A DNA stretch of 7,372 nt, from NCBI GenBank assembly GCA_937975735.1, contig CALJUI010000371.1, positions 1-7,372 of the forward strand. Direction: 5' to 3'. The stretch comes from an uncultured Rubrivivax sp. GTDB lineage: Bacteria; Pseudomonadota; Gammaproteobacteria; Burkholderiales; Burkholderiaceae_C. This document shows positions 1 to 5,863 of this stretch, piece by piece. Both the position numbers and the translations under genes were made by a program. The notes under the pieces were generated by a model, which was not told where the DNA came from, searched no databases, and was given only the letters and a program-made list of their open reading frames with translations. The first letter of the stretch is position 1; the number at the start of each line of letters is the position of its first letter.

Positions 1-172
1 CCATGGCGGCCGAGGCCTTGCCGGCGCCGATCACCACCAGCCGCCCTTTCGGTGGCGGCGGCAGCAGCGGCGGCAGGCACAGGGCCGGCTGCGCCGCCGC
101 CACGGCGGCGTCGAGCATCGCGCGCAGCAGCGCGCGGGGCTCGCGCGGACCGGCGCCGGGGTCCTGCGTCAT
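1..172 (-). CDS. ttuD: Glycerate 2-kinase / TtuD-family protein (MOFRL/DUF4147 family), N-terminal part only
   Basis: This is the 5' end of a gene that runs off the left edge; 57 codons are visible. The peptide starts MTQDPGAGPREPRALLRAML and reaches LPPLLPPPPKGR followed by VVIGAGKASAAM. A short leader helix, a proline-rich linker and a GAGKAS/AAM nucleotide-binding loop (about residues 46-57) are characteristic of the N-terminus of glycerate 2-kinases. These are often annotated as hydroxypyruvate reductase TtuD for historical reasons. Family members phosphorylate D-glycerate to 2-phosphoglycerate in the cytoplasm. The ATG (172-170) overlaps the TGA of the TRAP permease (171-169) as ATGA, which indicates one operon and probable translational coupling. 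A modest AAGG lies 4 nt before the ATG. Placement behind a tartrate-type dehydrogenase and a TRAP transporter fits the last step of tartrate/glycerate catabolism. The family call is fairly firm; kinase versus reductase naming cannot be settled from this fragment. Confidence 0.82.
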   Translation of the reverse strand, partial: MTQDPGAGPREPRALLRAMLDAAVAAAQPALCLPPLLPPPPKGRLVVIGAGKASAAM

Positions 173-2127
173 GCCGCCTTGGGCTTGCCCGGCTTGCCCG
201 ACTTGTCGCGGCGCGACCACTGCCAGGCACCCACCGCCACGGCCAGGCCCAGGCCGATCAGGTCCGTGATCAGGCCGCCGGCCACCAGCAGCACGGCCGC
301 CGCCAGCAGCAGCAGCATCGGGATGCGCTTCAGCGGGCCCAGGAACCAGCGCTGCAGGCTGCCGGCCAGCAGGTACACGCCCACGATCGCCGTGACGGCG
401 TAGTGCACGATGCGCACCCAGTCACCGCCTTGCAGCAGCAGCGACGGGCTGTAGAAGAACATGAACGGCACCAGGAACGCGGCCGCGCCGTACAGGAACG
501 ACGTGAACGATGTCCGCATCGGGTCACTGCCCGCGATGGCCGCGCCGGCATACGCCGCCAGCGCCACCGGCGGCGTGATGGCCGAGATGACCGCGTAATA
601 GAAGACGAACATGTGCGCCACCAGCGGCGAGATCCCGAGCTTGATCAGGCCCGGCGCCACCACCGACGCGGCCACCGCGTAGGCGGCCGTGGTGGGCATG
701 CCCATGCCCAGCAGGATGGCGATGGCCATCGCGAACACCAGCGCCAGGAACTGGCTGTCGCCGGCGATCGCCAGGATCATCGACGAGAAGCGCAGGCCGA
801 CGCCGGTCAGGCCGATGACGCCGACGATGATGCCGGCGCAGGCGCACACCGCCAGCAGCTGGATCGTGCCCTTCGCGCCGTGGTGCAGCGCGTCGACGAT
901 CTTGCGCGGGCCCATCCGCGTCTCGGCGTGCAGCCAGCTCACCAGCAACGCGCTGATCAGGCCGAGCGCGCCCGACCGGATCACCGAGTAGCCCGCCACC
1001 AGGCCGCCGATCAGGATGACCAGCGGCGCGAACAGGTAGGCCCGCCTCATCATCTCGCCGATCTGCGGCAGCTCGTCGGCCGGCAGGCCGCTCATGTTGA
1101 GCCGCTTGGACTCGTTGTCGACCATGAAGTACACGGCCAGGAAGTACAGCAGCGACGGCAGCACCGCGGCGACCATGATGTCGGCGTACTTCACGCCGGT
1201 GATCTCGGCCATGATGAAGGCGCCGGCGCCCATCACCGGCGGCATCAGCTGGCCGCCGGTGGACGCGGCGGCCTCGATCGCCGCGGCGCTCTTCGGCGGG
1301 TAGCCGACCTTCTTCATCAGCGGGATCGTGAAGGTGCCGGTGGCCGCCACGTTGCCGGCAGAGGTGCCGTTGATCGTGCCCATCAGCGCGCTCGACAACA
1401 CCGCCACCTTGGCCGGCCCGCCGCGCCGGCGCCCGGCGATCGCGAAGGCGAAGTCGATGAAGTAGTCGCCGACCTTGGAGACCTGCAGGAAGGCGGCGAA
1501 GGTGATGAACAGGATGATGTAGGTCGACGACACCGCGGTCGTCGGCCCGAACACGCCTTCCATCGAGTAGATGTAGCTGAACAGGAAGGACACCTCGTAG
1601 CCCTTGTGCTGCAGCACGCCCGGCATCCACGGGCCGACGAAGCAGTACAGCAGGAAGACGATGGCGATGATCGGCAGCGCCAGGCCGGCGCAGCGGCGCG
1701 TCAGGTCCAGCACCAGCAGCGTGCCGACGACGCCGAGCACGACGTCCATCGGCAGCGGCGCCGCGCCGGTGCGGAACAGCAGCCCGTCGAGCTCGATGTA
1801 GATATAGACGAAGCACAGGATCGACAGCAGTGCCAGCACCCAGTCGTACCAGGGCACGCCTTCGCGCGGCGTGTTCTCGCCGAAGCGGTAGAGCATGAAG
1901 CCGATCGCGCCGCCGAAGGACACGTGCACGCTGCGGAAGATCAGCGGGTCCAGCGGGTAGAAGTTCAGCGACCAGAGGTGGAAGACCGTGAACAGCACGC
2001 AGCCCCAGAAGAACAGCTGCTGCTCCCAGGGCCTGAAGCTCCGAGCCTGCCCGCCGATCTCGGCCTCCTCGCTCGCCTTGGACGCCTGCGCGGCCAGGGC
2101 CTCATGAAAGTCCTTTTCCGTGCTCAT
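169..2127 (-). CDS. TRAP transporter permease, fused small and large subunits (TAXI-associated, DctQM-type fusion)
   Basis: A 652-aa polytopic inner-membrane protein. A soluble N-terminus (about 1-34) is followed by a DctQ-like block of about four helices (roughly 37-53, 62-80, 94-112, 125-142). The large DctM-like domain follows, with the signature SSALMGTINGTSAGNVAATG at 245-264, STGGQLMPPVMGAGAF at 289-304, LGMGMPTTAAY at 473-483 and AITPPVALAAYAGAAIAGSDP at 516-536. Two further hydrophobic stretches (about 575-592 and 603-636) lead to a Lys/Pro-rich cytoplasmic tail. Such 4TM+12TM fusions are typical of TAXI-type TRAP systems, which use an ion gradient and a periplasmic binding protein to import organic acids. 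The ATG is supported by AGGAG eight nt upstream (2136-2140). The cognate binding-protein gene lies immediately upstream, separated by a terminator-like hairpin. The downstream glycerate-kinase gene overlaps it by 4 nt. The substrate is not shown by the sequence; tartrate, malate or a related hydroxyacid is inferred from the neighbours. Confidence 0.95.
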   Translation of the reverse strand: MSTEKDFHEALAAQASKASEEAEIGGQARSFRPWEQQLFFWGCVLFTVFHLWSLNFYPLDPLIFRSVHVSFGGAIGFMLYRFGENTPREGVPWYDWVLALLSILCFVYIYIELDGLLFRTGAAPLPMDVVLGVVGTLLVLDLTRRCAGLALPIIAIVFLLYCFVGPWMPGVLQHKGYEVSFLFSYIYSMEGVFGPTTAVSSTYIILFITFAAFLQVSKVGDYFIDFAFAIAGRRRGGPAKVAVLSSALMGTINGTSAGNVAATGTFTIPLMKKVGYPPKSAAAIEAAASTGGQLMPPVMGAGAFIMAEITGVKYADIMVAAVLPSLLYFLAVYFMVDNESKRLNMSGLPADELPQIGEMMRRAYLFAPLVILIGGLVAGYSVIRSGALGLISALLVSWLHAETRMGPRKIVDALHHGAKGTIQLLAVCACAGIIVGVIGLTGVGLRFSSMILAIAGDSQFLALVFAMAIAILLGMGMPTTAAYAVAASVVAPGLIKLGISPLVAHMFVFYYAVISAITPPVALAAYAGAAIAGSDPMRTSFTSFLYGAAAFLVPFMFFYSPSLLLQGGDWVRIVHYAVTAIVGVYLLAGSLQRWFLGPLKRIPMLLLLAAAVLLVAGGLITDLIGLGLAVAVGAWQWSRRDKSGKPGKPKAA

Positions 2128-2166
2128 CGACCGCTCTCCTGGCTGTCATCCACGCGCGTGATGCTG

Positions 2167-2200
2167 AAAAAAAGCCCCGCAGCCCAGGTGGCTGCGGGGC
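2167..2200 (-). terminator. Intrinsic-terminator-like hairpin between binding-protein and permease genes
   Basis: Read on the minus strand, a perfect 11-bp GC-rich stem (GCCCCGCAGCC paired with GGCTGCGGGGC, 2200-2190 with 2184-2174) with a 5-nt loop is followed directly by seven U (2173-2167). This is a textbook rho-independent terminator shape. It lies 20 nt after the TAXI binding-protein stop and about 40 nt before the permease ATG. Because the permease has its own good ribosome site and clearly belongs to the same system, the hairpin probably works as a partial terminator or a 3'-end stabiliser, giving more binding protein than permease. The efficiency is not known. Confidence 0.88.
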
Positions 2201-2219
2201 GGGGTCGTTCCGTCAGGCG

Positions 2220-3203
2220 TCACTGCGTGGCGGGGTTGAGCGCGATGCCCTTCTCCTTGAAGTAGCGCACCGCCCCCGGATGGAAGGTCAGGAAGGTGTT
2301 GGCCTTGACGTTGGCCGGCACGGTCTCGACGGCGGCCTTGTGGCCCTGCACCATGCGCGGGTTGTTCTCCATCACCGCCTTGGTGATCTCGTAGACGAGA
2401 TCGTCCGGCAGGTCCTTGTGGACGATGAAGAAATTGAACAGGCCCACGGTCTTGTGGTCGGTCGTCAGCGACTTGTAGGTGCCCTTCGGGATCGTCGAGT
2501 CGCTCAGTTCGGGCATCGCCTTCTTCAGCTTCGCCAGTTCGGCGTCGGTGTACGTGAAGAAGGTCGCCGGCTTGCTGGCCTCGATCTCGGAGAAGGCCGA
2601 GATCGGCACGCCGGCGCAGAACGCGAACACGTCGATCAGGCCGTCGCCGAGCATGCCGCTCATGTCCGACGCGCCGCCGTAGCGCACGTTCACGTTCAGG
2701 CCCAGCGCCTTGAACATCTCCGGGAAGTAGGTGCCGCAGGTGCCGGCCTTCGGGCCGACGCCGACGTTCTTGCCGTTCAGGTCGGCCACCGCCTTGATGC
2801 CGCTGGACTGCAATGTGACGAAGTGGAAGGGCGTGTCGTACATCGGGAACACGGCGCGCATGTTGCGCATCTGGCCGTTCGACTTGGCCCAGTCGGTGCC
2901 CTGCCAGGCCTGCAGCGCCGGGCCCATCGTCGTCATGCCGAGTTCGGCCTTCTTGCTGTTGACCAGCATCAGGTTCGACACCGGGCCCTGCGACTGCTGG
3001 GTCGAGACCTGGATGCCGAGCTTCTCGGTCAGCAGCGTCGCGACGACGCCGCCGTAGACGAAGTAGGTGCCGCCGACCGAGGCGGTGGCCAGGGTCAGGC
3101 TCTGCGGCCACTTGGACTTGTCCTGGGCGATCGCGGAGGTGGCGGCCGCCGCGGCCAGCAGCGTGGCGGCGGCGATCTTCAGGATGCGGCGAGGGGTGCT
3201 CAT
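2220..3203 (-). CDS. TAXI-family TRAP transporter periplasmic solute-binding protein
   Basis: A 327-aa exported protein. It begins MSTPRRILKI, followed by a hydrophobic Ala-rich segment and a likely signal peptidase I site at AIA|QDK (residues 24-29). The mature part starts with the TAXI hallmark TLATASVGGTYFVYGGVVA (37-55). It continues through QSQGPVSNLMLVNSKKAELGM (70-90) and GKNVGVGPKAGTCGTYFPEM (144-163), a ligand-pocket loop in this family. It would capture an organic anion in the periplasm and deliver it to the fused permease encoded next. An in-frame ATG exists 12 codons upstream (3239), but AAGGAG at 3209-3214, 5 nt before the chosen ATG, and the resulting clean signal peptide favour 3203. 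It lies 75 nt after the dehydrogenase gene. That gap has no obvious terminator, so co-transcription with ttuC is likely. Two Cys (156 and 196) remain in the mature protein. Confidence 0.95.
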   Translation of the reverse strand: MSTPRRILKIAAATLLAAAAATSAIAQDKSKWPQSLTLATASVGGTYFVYGGVVATLLTEKLGIQVSTQQSQGPVSNLMLVNSKKAELGMTTMGPALQAWQGTDWAKSNGQMRNMRAVFPMYDTPFHFVTLQSSGIKAVADLNGKNVGVGPKAGTCGTYFPEMFKALGLNVNVRYGGASDMSGMLGDGLIDVFAFCAGVPISAFSEIEASKPATFFTYTDAELAKLKKAMPELSDSTIPKGTYKSLTTDHKTVGLFNFFIVHKDLPDDLVYEITKAVMENNPRMVQGHKAAVETVPANVKANTFLTFHPGAVRYFKEKGIALNPATQ

Positions 3204-3208
3204 GTTGT

Positions 3209-3214
3209 CTCCTT
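3209..3214 (-). promoter_or_regulatory. Shine-Dalgarno site fixing the TAXI protein start
   Basis: AAGGAG on the minus strand, 5 nt before the ATG at 3203-3201. It lies within the longer open frame, which argues against the upstream ATG at 3239 and for the 327-aa product. Confidence 0.8.
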
Positions 3215-3278
3215 GTTGAACGGCTTTGGGCAAATTCATCGTGGAGCGCCGATGGTAGGCGCGATCCGCGCGGCTCGA

Positions 3279-4382
3279 CTAGGCGATTTCACGTACACGC
3301 TGCGGCGCTGCCTGTGCGGCGCCGAGGTGGCGGCACACGGCCTGGGTCACCATCGCCGTCGTCGCCTGCCCGCCGAGGTCGCGGGTGTGCAGCGCCGGGG
3401 TGGCGGTCACCACCTCGATCGCCTCCATCAGCCGCGCCGCGGCCTCGTGCTCGCCGAGATGCTCGAGCAGCATCACGCAACTCCAGAACGTGCCGACCGG
3501 ATTGGCCAGGCCCTGGCCCATGATGTCGAAGGCCGAGCCGTGGATCGGCTCGAACATGCTCGGATAGCGGCGCTCGGGGTCGAGGTTGGCGGTCGGCGCG
3601 ATCCCCAGGCTGCCGGCCAGCGCGGCGGCCAGGTCGGACAGGATGTCGGCGTGCAGGTTGGTCGCGACGACGGTGTCGATCGTCGCCGGCCGGTTGACCA
3701 TGCGCGCGGTCATCGCGTCGACGAGTTCCTTGTCCCACTTGACGTCGGGGAAGTCGCGCGCGACCTGCGCCGCCACTTCGTCCCACATCACCATGCCGTG
3801 GCGCTGCGCATTGCTCTTGGTGACGACCGTGAGCTGCTTGCGCGGCCGCGAGCGTGCGAGCTCGAAGGCGAAGCGGATGATGCGCTCGACGCCGGTGCGC
3901 GTCATGATCGACATGTCGGTCGCGACCTCGATCGGGTGGCCCTGGTGCGCACGACCGCCGACGCCCGCGTACTCGCCCTCGGAGTTCTCGCGCACGATGA
4001 CCCAGTCCAGGTCCTTAGGCGTGCAGCGCTTCAGCGGCGCGTCGATGCCGGGCAGGATGCGCGTCGGCCGGACGTTGGCGTACTGGTCGAAGCCCTGGCA
4101 GATCTTCAGCCGCAGGCCCCACAGCGTGACGTGGTCGGGAATCTGCGGGTCACCGGCCGAGCCGAACAGGATCGCGTCCTTGTCGCGGATCGCGTCCAGG
4201 CCGTCGGCGGGCATCATCTCGCCGTGTGCGCGGTACCAGTCGCCGCCCCAGTCGAATTGCTCGAACTCGAAGCGGAAGCGGCCCTCGGCGGCGGCCAGCG
4301 CCTCCAGCACCTGTTGGCCCGCGGGCACGACTTCCTTGCCGATGCCGTCCCCGGGGATGGCGGCGATGCGATAGGTCTTCAT
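3279..4382 (-). CDS. ttuC: Tartrate dehydrogenase / D-malate dehydrogenase (decarboxylating), NAD-dependent
   Basis: A 367-aa cytoplasmic enzyme of the isocitrate/isopropylmalate dehydrogenase family, full length for TtuC/DmlA. It opens MKTYRIAAIPGDGIGKEVVP. Substrate-binding arginines are visible in LWGLRLKICQGFDQYANVRP (R91, R105) and VIVRENSEGEY (R131). The catalytic Lys is in VTKSNAQRHG (K189), and the metal-binding Asp residues are in NLHADILSDLAA (D246, D250). The coenzyme loop EPIHGSAFDIMGQGLANPVG has Asp (D286), as in NAD- rather than NADP-using members. Family enzymes oxidise (+)-tartrate to oxaloglycolate, convert meso-tartrate to D-glycerate plus CO2, and decarboxylate D-malate to pyruvate. 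The preferred substrate cannot be read from the sequence. The ICQGFDQYANVRP stretch separates this group from LeuB. The start was chosen for AGGAG (4390-4394) 7 nt upstream; a longer frame would add 13 residues not seen in the family. It is the first gene of the TRAP/glycerate-kinase cluster and has a candidate operator upstream. Confidence 0.92.
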   Translation of the reverse strand: MKTYRIAAIPGDGIGKEVVPAGQQVLEALAAAEGRFRFEFEQFDWGGDWYRAHGEMMPADGLDAIRDKDAILFGSAGDPQIPDHVTLWGLRLKICQGFDQYANVRPTRILPGIDAPLKRCTPKDLDWVIVRENSEGEYAGVGGRAHQGHPIEVATDMSIMTRTGVERIIRFAFELARSRPRKQLTVVTKSNAQRHGMVMWDEVAAQVARDFPDVKWDKELVDAMTARMVNRPATIDTVVATNLHADILSDLAAALAGSLGIAPTANLDPERRYPSMFEPIHGSAFDIMGQGLANPVGTFWSCVMLLEHLGEHEAAARLMEAIEVVTATPALHTRDLGGQATTAMVTQAVCRHLGAAQAAPQRVREIA

Positions 4383-4389
4383 GAGGCGA

Positions 4390-4394
4390 CTCCT
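4390..4394 (-). promoter_or_regulatory. ttuC: Shine-Dalgarno site of the tartrate dehydrogenase gene
   Basis: AGGAG on the minus strand, 7 nt before the ATG at 4382-4380. It selects the MKTYRIAAIP start over an in-frame ATG 13 codons upstream (4421). Confidence 0.75.
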
Positions 4395-4419
4395 GCGTGG
4401 TGGTTGCACGACAGTCGCC

Positions 4420-4425
4420 ACTGTA
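4420..4425 (-). promoter_or_regulatory. Possible -10 element upstream of ttuC
   Basis: TACAGT on the minus strand matches four of six positions of the sigma-70 -10 consensus and would start transcription about 30 nt before the ttuC ATG. No good -35 hexamer lies at 16-18 nt; the place is occupied by the GC hairpin at 4434-4455. A weak -35 is what an activator-dependent promoter would show, but this is only a guess. A different candidate is TTGACG, inside the palindrome at 4465-4489, but it lacks a good -10 at the right distance. Confidence 0.3.
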
Positions 4426-4433
4426 TCGGTGAA

Positions 4434-4455
4434 CCCGGGCGAACGATCGCCCGGG
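4434..4455. repeat. Perfect 9-bp inverted repeat (GC hairpin) in the ttuC upstream region
   Basis: CCCGGGCGA at 4434-4442 and TCGCCCGGG at 4447-4455 are exact reverse complements around a 4-nt loop. No U tract follows on either strand, so it is not a standard intrinsic terminator. It could end or stabilise the mRNA of the rhodanese gene, which stops at 4498 and is read toward it. It could also act as a protein-binding palindrome over the ttuC promoter. Confidence 0.6.
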
Positions 4456-4464
4456 CATTCAAAG

Positions 4465-4489
4465 CATCGTCAACCGTGGGTTGACAATG
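4465..4489. promoter_or_regulatory. 25-bp palindrome, candidate operator for the ttuC-TRAP cluster
   Basis: On the minus strand the arms are CATTGTCAACC and GGTTGACGATG, complementary at 10 of 11 positions around the 3-nt centre CAC. The innermost 7 bp of each arm (GTCAACC/GGTTGAC) are perfect. The site lies 82-107 bp before the ttuC ATG and just beyond the stop of the preceding gene, in non-coding DNA. A dyad of this length and position is typical of a dimeric transcription factor site. It is not the classical LysR T-N11-A pattern when centred on the dyad (the outer T and A are 13 apart), so the regulator class (LysR, GntR or other) is left open. No regulator gene lies in the window. Confidence 0.6.
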
Positions 4490-4497
4490 GAGGCCGC

Positions 4498-5712
4498 TCA
4501 GCGCGCGGCCGACTCCAGCGCCATGCCCGCTGCCCGCCACTCGGGCACGCCGCCGCGGAACCAGTGCACCTGGCGGTAGCCGGCCTTCATCGCGGCATGG
4601 CTGGCCTTGAAGCTCTTCCAGCATTCGGCGCCGTTGCAGCCGATGACCAGCGGCGTCTGCTTGTCGGCCGGCAGCTGGGTCAGGTCGAACTGGTCGAGCG
4701 CGGCGTCGTAGTCGGCGTCCTTGGCGCTCTTCTCGACATAGGGCACGAGGCGCGAGCCCGGCACGTGGCCGGCCTTGAACTCGGCGTCGGTGCGGGTGTC
4801 GACGTAGACCGCGCCGCGCTTGAGCAGCTCCGCGGCCTGCGCTGCGTCGACCAGGGTCACGCCAGGCAGCGCGCGCGGCGTGAAGTAGCCGAGCGTCGAC
4901 ACGTACTTGAAGTCGGGCGCCTCGACCGTCGCCGCACGTCCGGCGGCGCTGGCCGCCGGCCAGCTGGCGAAGCCGCTGAGCAGCGCCGAGCGCAGTGCCG
5001 GCGCGGCGGCCGCCGCGGCGGTGTCGGGCTTGACCGCGACGCCGACGCCCGGCACCGGCTTGCTCTCGAGCAGGGCCTTGATCGGCTCGCCGGCGGCGAC
5101 CCAGCGGTCGAACAGCGTGCGCTCGACCGCGACCACGTCGCAGCGTTTCACCTGCAGGCAGATCAGCAGCGCTTCCTGGTAGCGGCTCTCGAAGGTGGCG
5201 CCGAAGTGGCGCTTGATCGTCGTGTTGGCGGCGTTGACCTCGCCGCGCATCAGGTAGGTCACGACGCTGTCCTGCGGCGGCAGGCCGAGCTTCAGGCCGG
5301 CGGCGCTCTTCAGGTCGGTCGCCGGGCTGTCCCGCCGCGCCACCAGCACGGCCTGCACCGGACGCTCGAGCGAGACCAGCGGCACGTAGCCGTAGCGCAC
5401 CGCGCTGCCGATGACGTGGGCCGGGGCGACGAACACGTCCGGGATGCGCGAACGCGTCGCCGCCAGGTCGGCGGTGGCGTCGGTCGACATCGCGACGACC
5501 GGGTCGGCCAGGCGTTCGCGCTTGAGCGCCGGCTCGACCACCGCCTTCAACAGGGCGTAGGTGTCGAAGCGCGATCGCTCGCCGATGTCGCCGGGGTTGA
5601 TCCGGACATTGGTCGCGCCTGCGGCGGCGGCACAGGCCAGCGTCAGCGCAGCCAGGCCGGCGGCGCGGCCGACGGAGATCGAGGCGAGTCTGGCGGAATG
5701 GCGGTCGGGCAT
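4498..5712 (-). CDS. Exported fusion protein: periplasmic-binding-protein-like domain plus C-terminal rhodanese domain
   Basis: A 404-aa protein in three parts. A signal peptide occupies about 1-33 (RAAGLAALTLACAAAAGA, likely cut near AGA|TNV). A region of about 34-230 resembles a PhnD/type-2 periplasmic binding domain: PDVFVAPAHVIGSAVRYGYVP at 91-111, VQAVLVARRDSPATDLKSAAG at 119-139, and CDVVAVERTLFDRW at 191-204. After an Ala-rich linker (about 231-265) comes a rhodanese domain (about 270-404). This has VYVDTRTDAEFKAGHVPGSRL at 302-322, the active-site loop IGCNGAECWKSFKAS at 357-371 with probable catalytic Cys359 and a second Cys364, and VHWFRGGVPEWRAAG at 382-396. Rhodaneses carry sulfane sulfur on the loop Cys; this one should work in the periplasm. 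The binding domain also has Cys185 and Cys191, possibly a disulfide. The ATG has no strong Shine-Dalgarno site. The gene is parallel to ttuC but separated by 115 nt holding an operator-like palindrome; a link to tartrate use is not evident. The rhodanese call is firm; the first domain's ligand is unknown. Confidence 0.85.
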   Translation of the reverse strand: MPDRHSARLASISVGRAAGLAALTLACAAAAGATNVRINPGDIGERSRFDTYALLKAVVEPALKRERLADPVVAMSTDATADLAATRSRIPDVFVAPAHVIGSAVRYGYVPLVSLERPVQAVLVARRDSPATDLKSAAGLKLGLPPQDSVVTYLMRGEVNAANTTIKRHFGATFESRYQEALLICLQVKRCDVVAVERTLFDRWVAAGEPIKALLESKPVPGVGVAVKPDTAAAAAAPALRSALLSGFASWPAASAAGRAATVEAPDFKYVSTLGYFTPRALPGVTLVDAAQAAELLKRGAVYVDTRTDAEFKAGHVPGSRLVPYVEKSAKDADYDAALDQFDLTQLPADKQTPLVIGCNGAECWKSFKASHAAMKAGYRQVHWFRGGVPEWRAAGMALESAAR

Positions 5713-5863
5713 GGCGGCAGCGGGTCCGAATCAGAACTGAGAGAGATCCACGCGAAGTCTAGGACAAGGTGCGCCCTCGGTGCCGCCGAAGTGTCCGGCA
5801 TTTCACACCCTGATCCGGGCTTCCAACCTTGCGACAATGCACCCCGTTGGAGCGAAACCCCTC
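5713..5863. promoter_or_regulatory. Divergent intergenic region between the rhodanese-fusion gene and argG
   Basis: These 151 bases must hold the promoters of both divergent genes. Toward argG, GACAAT at 5833-5838 is a plausible -10 with only a poor -35 (CTGATC) 17 nt upstream. It would place the start of transcription after the in-frame ATG at 5837, which supports the later argG start. Toward the rhodanese gene, TAGACT on the minus strand (5757-5762) is a weak -10 candidate. I see no strong palindrome or riboswitch-like structure. Confidence 0.45.

Noticed and set aside
52..2265. Long plus-strand open frame (737 codons) opposite the TRAP permease
   Set aside because: The translation is a low-complexity run of His, Arg, Gln, Asp and Ala with no domain. 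It mirrors GC-rich codons of the real minus-strand gene.
3204..3278. Search for a terminator or promoter between ttuC and the TAXI gene
   Set aside because: Only short GC repeats and a TACCAT hexamer without a matching -35 are present, so nothing supports a separate transcript.
2280..4484. Long plus-strand open frame (734 codons) opposite the TAXI and ttuC genes
   Set aside because: It spans two well-recognised minus-strand genes and their intergenic gap, with His/Arg/Asp/Val-rich composition and no ribosome site. It is an antisense shadow.
4481..4486. Perfect TTGACA on the plus strand as a -35 box
   Set aside because: No -10-like hexamer follows at 16-18 nt, and no plus-strand gene lies downstream. 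It is part of the palindrome.
5630..5640. Possible lipoprotein signal (Cys27) in the rhodanese-fusion leader
   Set aside because: The residues before the Cys are T-L-A rather than a lipobox with Leu at -3, and a signal peptidase I site follows a few residues later.
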